Source: Ziziphus jujuba (taxonomy: Eukaryota > Streptophyta > Magnoliopsida > Rosales > Rhamnaceae). From it: a stretch of 64,000 nucleotides of DNA. The position numbers were made by a program, and so were the translations under genes. The stretch spans positions 13,607,001 through 13,671,000 of the forward strand of contig NC_083382.1 of the NCBI RefSeq assembly GCF_031755915.1. Direction: 5' to 3'. A model generated the notes under the pieces. The model worked only from the letters and a program-made list of their open reading frames with translations, ran no database searches and was not told the DNA's origin. Positions 39,801 through 51,014 of this stretch are shown here, piece by piece. Each line of letters begins with the position of its first letter. The first letter of the stretch is position 1.

Positions 39801-40983
39801 GCAAACTATTAATACCGGGTCTTTCTTCCCAGGTTGATTTTTCTTCAGTATATGAGAATCAACGGTATCTCCATCTTTCCCAAACACAGCAGCCAAGAAT
39901 GCAATTGTTTGAATGGTTTTACCCAATCCCCTGTTCCAACATTAAACAAGATGGAATGAACTTAATACCCACCAGAGGCTTCTGTTTTTCCTTCTTTTTG
40001 TTTTTTTTTTTTTTTTTTTTCTCTTATTGACAAAGGCATGACATGAGAATACATAATCAAACTGAAAAACGAAACTATATAGAAGTTCAAGACAATAAAT
40101 ACATACATGTCATCTCCAAGAATACCTCCATGGTTGTTCTTGTACAAACCATATAGAAACTTAACACCCACTCTTTGATGTTCAAGCAATCTACAGTTTA
40201 TGGATGCAGGAACCTGAAAAATAAATAAATAAATAAACATAACAACCTTAAACAAGAGAGACAGAAAAGAGTGGATTAACACATAAATAAACATACCATG
40301 TATGTTAAAATAAGCAAAGAATACGAAAGCATAAAAACAGAACAAGCGGTATTAAAATATCAATAGGAATGACATATTCAAATGCACATAACTACTACCT
40401 GATTGTCACACTATACAATCATTCCCTTCCATCTAATATTCTCATGCCTTCTGAAAAGTAGTCAGGATAGAGAAAGAAACTGAACAATCCATGATTGTCA
40501 AATTTCAAAGTTACAACTACCATTTCTTTTCCAAGGTTTTGAAACATAAATACCAACTGATGATTCTCCAAATAATAAAGTGTATAAACAATCTCCTATT
40601 ATCCTATCATCCAGTAAAGCTATCCACCATAAAGTCTACATTTGATCAAATGACACACACCATTCGTTCGGGCTGAATCACGTTATATTCCATTACTGTC
40701 AAAACCATTAGATATATATACTTTTGCATTTTTAGCATATCTGGTATATTTAAATGCTTAAAATGACATACATACTCAATACCTAAGATATAAGCCGAGC
40801 ATTGAAACGATCCTTGAAAGCCAAATTACTTTTTCAACTTCCAATTTTGCAACCCAACAAAGTTTACTCTCACATACTTAATTTACAAAATATGAATAAT
40901 TTATTATTTTTCTCTCTTCCAAAACAATCACTCTTCTTGGACAATAAAGATCCACTTATGATACAAATTGCATAAAAGGAGGG

Positions 40984-41016
<33 letters not shown>

Positions 41017-41585
41017 GAAGAAGCAATACAGAGCATTACTCAACGCAAACATCATCATCCTAAATCTCAGACCAAAAGGAATTAGAATATATATACAAAT
41101 TCACCAAATCAATATGAACGACACATTATATAAGCAATTGGGCCATCAAAATTGAAAACAAAAAAGGAAAAAAAAAAAAAAAAGGGTAATTAAGAAATTA
41201 CTTGTACAACTGGCATTTCTCCTTGCAAGGACAAGATCAACGGTTCAAAGGGTCCTGTATGATCAAACTGAAAATGGCTGCTTATTTTAGCCCTCACAAA
41301 CCCTTTTGGTTCGGTCTCTTCCTCCTCTTCCTCTTCTTCATCGTCGCCGACAACGAGCTCGTTGGTTCGTTTCTGGAGGCTCTGCGGTTGAATTGGGGGA
41401 AGAAAGAAGGAGTCTTCGAGGCGCAGAAGCTGCTGAGACAGAGAGGATTTGGGAGGTTTGCGAGAGATTGAGGGGTCAAAGCTGGGGTAAATTGAGGTCT
41501 CTGTGTGGGTTTTGTTGGATTGGAAAGAAGAAGAAGAAGGGTTTGAGCATGGTTTAAGGGTTTCTTTCAAGGTTTGCAGTGACAT
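35429..41585 (-). CDS. SWI2: SWI2/SNF2 helicase, SWITCH2 / ERCC6L2 type
   Basis: Snf2-family DNA-dependent ATPase related to Rad26/ERCC6L2, expected to act in the nucleus in chromatin or DNA-damage functions. Eight exons: 41585-41202, 40213-40107, 39930-39003, 37973-37726, 36724-36598, 36524-36249, 36144-35871, 35769-35429; 894 residues. An acidic N-terminus (poly-Glu around residue 90) precedes the helicase. Motif I is DDMGLGKT with K168, and the codon for M164 is split by an intron. Motif II is DEAH at 275-278, motif III is LTGTIMQN, and motif V is [16 protein letters not shown] from residue 604. Motif VI is [13 protein letters not shown] at 633-645, with likely arginine fingers R637/R640. 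Between the lobes sits a Cys-rich insert (CSCGSP, CCKR, CDSCPYC) that could bind metal. The C-terminus is family-specific. The first ATG of the frame (41585) is chosen. All seven introns are GT-AG. Confidence 0.93.
38481..38640. repeat. Imperfect 77-bp tandem duplication in SWI2 intron 3
   Basis: AAAATCAATCACAATTTCAC at 38481 and its variant at 38558 are each followed by ATTCCTCTAAAATCTA. The second copy has a short insertion. The repeat is older and more decayed than the one in SEC8 intron 13. Confidence 0.7.
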
Positions 41586-42808
41586 TTGGGGAGTGAACAC
41601 TTCTGCAACTGATTTTCAAAACAAACCTAAATTTGCTTTTGAAAACACTTTTTATTGTTTCAAGAAAACACAAGAAAACCGACTAACCGCCCCGCCTGAA
41701 AACATGCCGTGTTTGGGTCTTAAGCCGTTAGGCCTGTTAAAGCTGGGCTAGAGTTGGAAATTGAAATTCATACACTTAAGTAATATTAAAAAAAATAAAA
41801 AAACCTCTGATAACAAATTTGTAATAATTTTATTTTTTAACTTAGCGTTAATAAATTTTCATTTATTTTTAGTCTCTGTCTATTTTCATTCATTTTTTTT
41901 AAATCAATTTCATTTACTTGGCAATTTGCTACAAAACAAACAGACTCCAAATTAATTTACAAGTAAGAAAACGGATAAACCCAACAAAAAAGAATGCATC
42001 TTGATAGATATCAAAAGAAAATAATTGTATATGTAGGGAAGCGTGTACTATATTTATTATGAATAGAATTTTGTGCATTATAGACTTATAGTAGTTAGGT
42101 TTTTTTGTCCTTTTTTTTTTTTTAATAAGAAAGTATTTTTGTCCTTTTTTTATTGGCAATAAAACTTGAAATAACTGTGCATTTTCAGTAAAACCCATCT
42201 TGATAGATATTAAAAGAAAATAATTTTATATAGGCAAGTCAGTATTTTAAGTTTCTTATGATTTTATATTAATTATGAAATAAAATTGTGCATTATATAG
42301 TAATTACGTTTTTTGTCCTTTCATTCCCAATATTTGAACCAAATTGAATATTTATATTTTAAGCATTTTAACAACGTTTTTTTTTTTAAAAAAAATTTAA
42401 GATAAAATGTTAAAAACGCAAAAGTTTGAAACCCAAAAAAAATGTTTATGTAATTTTTTGGATTCCCAGTTTAAAGTTTCAATAATCATGTAAAATGAAT
42501 CAATAATACATGATTATTGTATTTGAATTATCCCAACTCATATTAATTTATTATAATTTTGATCCTTATATTTAAAGCACATATAAGCTGAAAAAGTTGG
42601 ATAAATGGTCAATAAGTTGAGCAAATATAGAGAAAGATAGAAAATATATAATATAAAATAAATGATAATATTATTTTTGTCATGAAGCTTAAAAAAGAAT
42701 TACAAAATAATTAAGGAAAAAAAAAAAAAAAAGACTCTAAACAAACTGTAACATGCACACAAGCTAAGACACAAAACCCAAAAAACTTATTCCAAAAAAT
42801 AAAAAAAG
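41586..42808. other. Intergenic between SWI2 and ENODL
   Basis: SWI2 leader/promoter on the left, ENODL 3' UTR on the right. A TTGATAGATAT(C/T)AAAAGAAAATAATT block occurs twice (about 41999 and 42200), each time followed by similar AT-rich DNA, so this is a decayed duplication of roughly 200 bp. No gene seen. Confidence 0.5.
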
Positions 42809-43606
42809 CTACCCAAACACCACAGTCACTCCAACACTAACAAACAAAACCAACCAAACCGAAACACCAAATCCGGCCGGTACACTGGATTTCTGAGGCC
42901 GATTACCACTCGGTACCGGTGACAGTGCTCTCGGTCCCGGAGCTAAAGCCGGTGATGTCGGACCACCTGCCGAAGGTGGCGGCGCAACCGGAGAAGGAGA
43001 CCGAGGAGGAGGAGGAGGCGGAAGGTGAGGTCTATCCCTAACGGCCAAAACGACGAGGACGAGCTTCTGACCCTTCCGGCAATTATCGCCGTTGCCACTA
43101 GCGAAGTAAAAAGCTCCGGAGCGATTCAAAGTGAAGACGGAGTCGCCGTCCGTCAAAGACATTATCGGTTTCTGTGTATTGCATGCCAAGTAATCCTCCT
43201 TTGTTAGAACCAAGACCGAGTCTGAACCTTTTTTGTATTTGAAAACTGCACCAATATAGGAAAACAAATCAAACCATATTAGTTTCCCTATTTAAACCAC
43301 ATACAAAACAAAAAAAAAAAACCAAAAAAAAAAAAAATCTCTTGTAAAAAAGCGATTGTGGGATGTTTTATTTTATTTTTTTTTCCTTTTTTATGTGGTT
43401 TTTGTTATTCAAATATACTTACAGAGAGTGTCATTGACTTGGAATCTGTTTCTTTCAGCCCAGCGAGTGAAATTCTCAGAAGGATTCAAAACCCAACCAT
43501 CTTTTCCACCAACATTGAACTTGTAAGCTTGAGATGAGCCAATCATTATCAGAAACTCCATGAAAATCACAGACAAGACTAATCCAAGAACTCTCTTAGA
43601 CCCCAT
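42809..43606 (-). CDS. Early nodulin-like protein (phytocyanin, GPI-anchored)
   Basis: Two exons, 43606-43423 and 43245-42809; 206 residues. The order is: hydrophobic signal peptide (about 1-27, ending SSQA), a plastocyanin-like domain (about 28-127: YKFNVGGKDGW, FTRWAERNRFQVNDTL, FKYKKGSDSVL, FASGNGDNCRKGQKL), a Pro/Ser-rich spacer of the arabinogalactan type, and a hydrophobic C-terminal tail suited to GPI-anchor addition. The paired cysteines of the domain are present (ACNTQ and DNCRK). The copper-binding histidines are absent (DNC where copper phytocyanins have a His before the Cys), as in other ENODLs, so it is not expected to bind type-I copper. It probably acts at the plasma membrane or wall; the precise role is unknown. 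The junction T|GTAAGT is canonical. Confidence 0.92.
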
Positions 43607-43662
43607 TTTGTACAACAAGAAAAAGAAAAAAAATGATAATAACACACAAAGTGAAAGAGAAT

Positions 43663-43664
<2 letters not shown>

Positions 43665-43702
<38 letters not shown>
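43665..43702. repeat. (GA)n microsatellite in the ENODL leader
   Basis: About 19 GA units, reading as CT on the ENODL sense strand, 60-95 bases upstream of its ATG and so probably in the 5' UTR or core promoter. CT-rich leaders are common in plants, and such a tract can be polymorphic. Confidence 0.9.
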
Positions 43703-43707
<5 letters not shown>

Positions 43708-45938
43708 AGTAGAAGCAAGTGGCGAAGATATATATAGAGAGAGATGAGAAATGACCGTTGTAAAACATGCAACAAAAAAGCCGAGGAAATATGTTTTGGA
43801 AACACAATTAAAAATATATATCCATATATATATATATATATATAATAATTATAACAAATTTGCATTTTATGGAAATTTGTATACGTTTTTATAAAAATTA
43901 CAGCAAAAACACAGGCGTTTTGGTCCAGAAAGTACACTTTATTGTTTCACACGCCGAATGACAAATATTTACACGTAGCAACATGCGAGAAACATAACGG
44001 GTAGTCTCTGCAAATGCTTTAAAAATTAAAATTTTGTACAAATTAATTAATTAATATTAAAAAAGAGGTTTTACTTTTTGTCTTTATGTATTGTATATGA
44101 ACCAAACTAGGGGCCTGGATTTCTGGCACCTGGATTTAAAATTTATATAAATATAAAACTACTCAGAAACCCCTTTTTTTTTTTTTTTTCTTAACTCCAA
44201 GAATTATATATACATTTAAATTTAAGAATTTCAAGAAGAAAATATGCCGTTGTTGTGAACTGTTAAAATTTATGAGGTGGTTCTTTGTACTAAGGTTTTT
44301 GATTATTTTTTTGGATAAATAATCATAACCATTAAAAGAATATAATTCTGCTAATTATAGAAGATAATAAATTACAATCAATTATAAATTTAAAATTTTT
44401 GACTTTCCATTTTTAAATTACAATTGGATTAAATTATCTCAATGGCAATAATTATTTGTCCAAAAAAAATTAGTCAAAAACCTTAATATAAGCAAACCTT
44501 ATCCAAAATTTATTTCAATAAAATTATATATTTTCCTTTTTTTTTTTTTTTGAGATTTACGGGTTCATGGATTCATGGAGAATATTAAAAAAATCAAATT
44601 TTATCAATTAATTTTTTTGATAAACAAATTATATCAATTAATTAAATGTAACGAAATAAATAGTAAATATCCTCTCGATATAAGGAATATATAACTAGAA
44701 ATCAACTACTGGATAACAATATTCTAAATATAATTGAAAAGGTAAATTTAATGTTCAGAATGAAAAAAGTTTCCTTTCTTTCTTTCTTCTTTTTTTTTTT
44801 TTTTTTTTTTTTGTTGGTTTTGCTTGCACATTTTCATTTTACCATTTTGAATCATATTATTTTTTGTTTTTCTATTAATTTAAAAAATCTTTCACATTGC
44901 TCTTAAATTATTTATTTATTTATTTATTTGTCAGTTATGCAATTATATCTAACAAATTTGGTAAAATTAACAATAGGTCGTGTAAATAATAATAATAAAC
45001 AACGACTTACATGAGGGTTATTTATTTAATTATTTATTTTTAAAAAAACATCACATAAATTGTACAAGATTAGTTTCATCAAATTCATATCAGTGAAAGG
45101 ATTAGACTAAATTATAAAATTAAAATAAAGTAAAATAGTTCAAATTTTAAACGATAATGTGAGAGTTTCTGTAGTTTGGAAGGCAGGAAGCAAAGTGTCA
45201 AATGTGTTAGTTTAATGAGAAAAATGTAATTACCCTTTTTATTATTATTTTTTTCTTGGGAACAATGGAAAAATTAAACAATTTTTAAATGTTTTTTTAT
45301 TTTATTTTATGATTTTTTTTTCTTGTCTCCAAATAGATATTAATGTTTTGTTTGACCATATAATAAAAACTACTTAAAAGGCAAACAAAAAAAATTAATT
45401 GGTCATTAATAAAAATTAAGAACAATCTATTAAAGTTGTATAACAAAAATTCACTCTTTAATTTTAAATCTGGTTGAAAAAAAGCACTCTTTTATTTAAC
45501 AAAAGATGCTTTTTAGTTTGGTAGAAAACCATGCACATATGCTTCTTCACATTATTTTTCAACGTATATTGCTAATTACTCATTTGGCCGGTTGATAATA
45601 ATTAAATACATGCAAGTATATCTTATCCTTTTGATAATTAAGCTTAATTATCAGTTTCCAATTCCATTAATTTCTTAATATATAATAAAATGCCTTGCGC
45701 TGAAATAATGAAGGCTTTTATTTTGCATTAATTTCTTAGTTTTGAACAAATCTAAAAAGGTTACACATTACAGGTATAAGATGTAGGAAAAGAAGGAGCA
45801 AGAAACGGACATAAATATAATACATATTTAATTTATTTTTAATTAGACCTTAATTGCTTAACTAACCACAAAAATTACTCATAAATATTACCTCAACACC
45901 TTCTATACTTTTCATCTTTCTCTTTCTTTCAATCTGTC
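43703..45938. other. Divergent intergenic region, ENODL to RALF
   Basis: Shared upstream region of two divergent genes. It is very AT-rich, with a TA run (43825-43843), poly-T tracts near 44176, 44540 and 44790, and a MITE-like copy at 44928-45235. No coding frame. A CTTTC/TCTTTC-rich patch just before 45938 is probably the RALF leader. Confidence 0.5.
44928..45235. mobile_element. MITE-like repeat, copy B
   Basis: Aligns in the same orientation with copy A: CAGTTATGCAATTATAT, then AACAAATTTGGTAAAATTAAC, then GTGAGAGTTTCTGTAGTTTGG, CAAAGTGTCAAATG, and a terminal ATGTAATTACCC. The right end is clear; the left end is blurred by TTTA repeats. Non-coding. Confidence 0.55.
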
Positions 45939-46289
45939 ATGAAAATTATTCAGTATTTTTGTTTAATTCTTTTTGTGAGCTTTTCTTGTATGGTGACCAC
46001 AGAGTCAACACCGTACAGAAACACAAATTGGAGTCCAATCCAGTATTTGTCAAGTATGGAGGATTCGGATGAAATATTAATGGAGGAGATGGAAATGATA
46101 GGTAGAAGAAGAAGAAGAAGTTTAGATGAAGAAGGGAGAACTTTCATAAGCTATGGAGCTCTAAAAGGAGATATTGTTCCATGCAATCTTCCTGGTTCTT
46201 CTTATTATGATTGTGGTAGATCTGGTGAGGCTAATCCATATAGGCGTGCCTGCACTGCCATTACCAACTGTGCTAGACAAACTGATTGA
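45939..46289 (+). CDS. RALF peptide precursor
   Basis: Intronless, 116 residues, encoding a secreted rapid alkalinization factor, a ligand family for CrRLK1L receptor kinases such as FERONIA. It has an N-terminal signal peptide (about 1-21), an acidic propeptide, and a five-arginine run at 56-60 followed by Ser-Leu. This supplies the RRxL site for subtilase S1P cleavage after L62. The mature peptide (about 63-116) contains FISYGAL at 69-75, the variant of the YISY receptor-binding motif, then the four conserved cysteines C82, C92, C105 and C111 with the SYYDC and ANPYRRAC signatures. Length, Cys spacing and processing site all fit the typical long RALF class. The exact paralogue cannot be named. 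Confidence 0.95.
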   Translation: MKIIQYFCLILFVSFSCMVTTESTPYRNTNWSPIQYLSSMEDSDEILMEEMEMIGRRRRRSLDEEGRTFISYGALKGDIVPCNLPGSSYYDCGRSGEANPYRRACTAITNCARQTD

Positions 46290-46330
46290 ATTCACAGTCA
46301 TTTTCCATTTTTCTTTTTGTTTAACAAGTT

Positions 46331-46680
46331 TTCATCTTTCATTTTAGACACAATCCAGTTGCAAAGTTATTTTCTTCTTGGATAATAATCTTAAATCAGT
46401 CCACTTTCTTTTATAACTAAAATTTTATATATGTATACATTATGATGATTCGGTTAATTACTTTTTGTCTTATCATTTTAGAAATAATTTAATCGCAAAG
46501 TTACTATCTTCTTAGACAATAATCTTGAATCAGAATCCACTTTGTTTTATAATTAACTTCACTTTCCCTTCTTTATTAGTGCAGCTGAGAAAGTCCATTT
46601 TGTTTCATAACTTCCTTTTCTGTCTTTATTAATACTCAATAGAGCTGAGAAAGTTTATGTATATAAATTATTATGCTTCG
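46331..46680. repeat. Decayed tandem repeats downstream of RALF
   Basis: A block with CATTTTAGA, GCAAAGTTA, TTCTTCTT, ATAATCTT and CCACTTT at about 46337-46410 recurs about 134 bases further on at 46471-46545. A shorter pair built on GCTGAGAAAGT follows (46584 and 46636). The blocks are imperfect and probably lie in or just past the RALF 3' UTR. Confidence 0.6.
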
Positions 46681-47248
46681 GTTAAATAAAGTTTGTAAAA
46701 TATTTAGATACCTATTGATTTGCCCATGTTCTATTTTTAGCTTATCGTTAGGTACCATTAGTTATTAAATTCTTTCACAGAGAAAGCACGTATGATAAGA
46801 GAAAAATAAAACGCATATATTTGGAGAAAAATTTAAGTTAGAGTCTATGTTTTCTGTTTAACCCAATAAGCAATTTAGCAAATGCTAGGTGAAAGATAAA
46901 TTCACATATGTTTGAACTAAATAAAGTGAAATTAATGGTTGAAATCAATATGATTTGATGTTTTCCCAACCGTTTCTCCTTGAGCAAGTACTGTGACAGA
47001 TTCTTCAACATCTTTCATGCACCATTATTTTTTTCAAAGCAGATATTCTCTCATTCTAAAAATTAGAAAAAGAGAAATAAAATAAATAAATAAAAAAGTT
47101 CTGAACAACCAAAATATTATAATATTTACAATTATATATTCAAAATTATGTACATTTGAAAATAGATTCCACCAGATATAAATGTGCATATAATTCAAAA
47201 TTATGTACATTTGGAAATATTGCAAAATTATCAAGACCAAACCGAGCA
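46681..47248. other. Intergenic, RALF to DEP1 (convergent)
   Basis: AT-rich, no gene. The block TTCAAAATTATGTACATTTG is present twice, at about 47139 and 47194 (55-bp spacing). The right part should be the DEP1 3' UTR. Confidence 0.5.
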
Positions 47249-50204
47249 TTAAATTTCCAACAAGGACTCAATTGTCCTAAATCCATGATTCTGTGGAAGA
47301 GGAGCATTTCCTGGCCGGATGGACATCATCACTTCCAAACCTGAAACATCAATCATATACTCATTCTATCATTGATTTTAGATTGCTTATGTGTAATTTA
47401 CTCAAGTAAGCTTCTATCACTCATTGTTTTGGTTTGAGAAACCTATAAAGTTCTCTCATTTGTTAGGCTCAATTTGCAGTTTCAAAGTTTCAAGCTAGAA
47501 TTGTGAACTCCGTAGAAGAGTTGCATACAGAGTCACAGACACTAACGTACAAGGAAACCTGCTAATGACATGATCAATTTGTCCCTGCTAATAACATAGC
47601 TTACCGGGTCTACCAAGGAATAAAAGGATCCATTTCAGCAGAAATAACTAGTAACTACAAGGCTATGCATTTCAACCGTAAGTAACAGATTACCTGCATC
47701 CCTTGCAGCTGAAGCTTCTTGGAAGATATCGGTCACAAACAAAATGTTTGTCGGCTTATCTACTCCCACCATTCGCAAAATCTCTAAGTAACTACGAATT
47801 TCCTCTTTGTTTCTGCAGATAAGATTCAAGAGACAGAATTTTAGTTTAACATATTAAGAATCGATATCTGCAAACAAAGATGCATGTATAGAACTCACCC
47901 TACTGTGGTATCAAAATATCCGCAGAAGTACTTTCTCAAGTCCCCATAATTAGAATTTGCAAGAAGTTGCTGTGCTTCTCTACTATCACTACAATATATG
48001 TACACCTTAAACAAGGAACATTAACAGTTTAAGCACTCTATATTTCTTCTTAAGTACAACCCAAACAAAGCTGAAACTGTCACCGAGAAAATTTTTTGAA
48101 AACAAATTCATGATCACCAGGCTAATTATTTTGCAACCATAGAACAGGTAAAACTATTGGGTTACATAAAAACATTATTCCCTTTCACATGCAGGGCGCA
48201 AGAGATGTTCCAATCTTGATAAGCATTTAATTCCATAAATTGAAATTGACTTTTCAAGAAATGGAAAGAGAGGCAAAAAGCAAAAAGCAAAATGATCCAG
48301 TTAAACAATGTAATACCTTAATGCCTGAATTTTGCCACCTTTCAAGAGCTTCTGCAACATCATCGAATACAACACCCACCAACTGATTTCTCTGAAATCC
48401 AGTTCTACATATATGACCCTGCATACATTGAAAAATTTATTTAGAATGATAGACTACAAAGTGAAGCACATAACTTTTATCCGTATGTAACTTACTTGCA
48501 GTTGTTTCAGTGCAGCGACTTTCCTGCCATTCTTGATCATTGCTACTACATTTTCAACTACAGAACCAATAACTAACTCTTTCCCAACATAATCTGGAGG
48601 AATTGGCACAGCACCAGTAATACCTCGTTCCAAATCAGTCTCAATCTGTCAAAGAAAGGAATATCTTTTGCTTAGTTGAATTTATTTAATAAAGTTGATC
48701 TCCTCACCTCTCCTCATAAAAGAGAAAATATAATAATGGAAAAGCAGTAATTATAAGAACAGAATGTTGGACAAAATAACCATTTATAAGAACATATATA
48801 AGGGAATGATGCATATGCAAATTTATTGTTTGAATCTTGCAATAAAAACTATGACAGCAACAATACTAATGGTCCTACCAGCTGACCACCAAGATGAAGG
48901 AAACCACAAAACCTCATCTCTATAGGTTAATAGGTAAAGAAACATTTATTTAGAGCCAAAACAAAGGAGAAAAATAAGAATGTATGCAATCTCTCTTAGG
49001 ATCATCCAACCATGCAAATATACTGGAAGAGAAAACCTATGAGCAGGTTGGAATGCGTTGCTAATGAAACCAGAAGCTCATAAGAGAATTCTCACCAGAG
49101 CTTAGAACATAGGTTGTTCAACTCAAAGATGCAACAAAGCAGATGGCATGGAAGGATCAAAAGAATCTTACTTGAGAGCGCAGCAAACTAATATCAATTT
49201 GAGTTTCTTCACTGTCATAGGTTGCCGCTAAATGCTTTTCCACATTATCATGGGTGTATGGAAAAAGAACATCACTTATAAATGATATAGGAATTATTGT
49301 GCCTTCAATGTCAAGAAGTATACAATGCTGCATAAGAAACAGCAAAAAAAATCATAAGATTCTACCATTTAAATAAGAAAGGAAACAATCTCCTATCATG
49401 CCTCGTAAAAGGGGTATAGATATTAGAAACTAGACACCAAAGAAATGCAATGACACACCAGGTCCGAATTTTCTTATTTTTGTAGAGAACAATATAAACT
49501 TACTTGGGATGGCTCAGTCATGTAATTTAAACTGAGAGGCCCTGCCTTCAGAGCTCTGTTGTAATTCCCACCGCATCCCCTAAATCCATTAACATTGCAA
49601 ATAGGACCATGACTTGGAGTGGTCCAGTCCAACCCTGACTGGTGAAGCTTGATAGCGGCATCAAAGAGATAATGGTAGCATTCAGCCTGATAAACTTATG
49701 AATTAGAGTAAAAGCATGACAAAGAAATGTAATAATTGTTGCCAATAAATATGGACTCATATATTCATGGCTACTTCACAATATTATGGCAAATGAATGT
49801 AGACCTGGGGAGGATGATTGATAATTTAAGAATTCAATGGAATAAAAAATGAAGATACCACGGTGTTAATATGAAATGTAGGAGAACTAGTTAGTAGGAG
49901 GCAGTTTGACTCAATGATGTAATTGTAAATATAAACAAAACTACGCCTCCCAACTAAAATCAGAAAGCAAAGTTGGCAGTTGCCTGACACAGTGCCACTC
50001 GAAGATTATTCAAACCAAGTAGAAGCCTTCCAACTACAATCAGAAAGCAAAGTTGGTAGTTGCTTGACACAGTGACACTCGAAGATTATTCAAACCAAGT
50101 AGAAATGAAAAGTTGAAAGAGAGTAATAAGCTCAATAAAGTATTTTTTGTGTTCTTGAAAATATACAAAAAGAAGGTTTAAACAGATGGCAACCCCTTAT
50201 GGGG

Positions 50205-50236
<32 letters not shown>

Positions 50237-50983
50237 TCATGCATGGTCACCCTAAAGGCTAAAACTAGGACCAACTGGTGATTAACCTAAACTAAAAGCA
50301 AACTATTTATCAAAAAATTAATTAACTAGGGTCAACATTTTGTCCTCATAATTTTCATTTTATTCAATTTTTATTGATTTTGATATTTCTACTGACATTG
50401 ATATTTTCATCCATCATACCAAACATGACACATATGGAACATGAAACCGGCAAAACGGAACTCCCATGCTCCCCCAGCATGATATTTATGACTATTTAAT
50501 TACAGTCAAATATTACAACCTTCTAATCAAACTATTATCAACTTTATAATGTTACTAACCTTGCCATCCACAAGGAATTCAGCATCCATATAGGCAGGTT
50601 AGAGGTTTCAATACGGTTTTCATGAAAAGTCAACAAGGAATTCAGCATCCATATATGCAGGTTAGAGATATCAGAAAGGTTTTCACCAAAAATAAATACT
50701 CAAGAATCAAGCCTCCTAAATCCTTGGGAACCATATAGCTTGGTATGAATAAACTTCTTTGGGTCAATTTTCACAAGTTACGTTTCTAAGATAAAATCAT
50801 CTACCTGAGTTTTTGCACTAATCCATGAGCCGCCCCATATAAACACCCCATGATTGCGAACTAGTACAGCAGTTGTTTTGGGGTAAATACTGATCTGTAA
50901 AAATACAATTAACTCACATATGGAAACCCTTTTTCATGACAAAATAAGGATGTAAATTAGATAACAATAAGCAAAGGGACCCC

Positions 50984-51014
<31 letters not shown>

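Noticed and set aside
49951..50110. Possible CRISPR-like direct repeats
   Set aside because: Only two abutting copies without spacers, in a plant intron; a simple tandem duplication.
50202..50234. Poly-A tracts as retrogene tails
   Set aside because: Long A or T tracts occur throughout the window in introns and spacers with no adjacent intron-less gene copy or target-site duplication.
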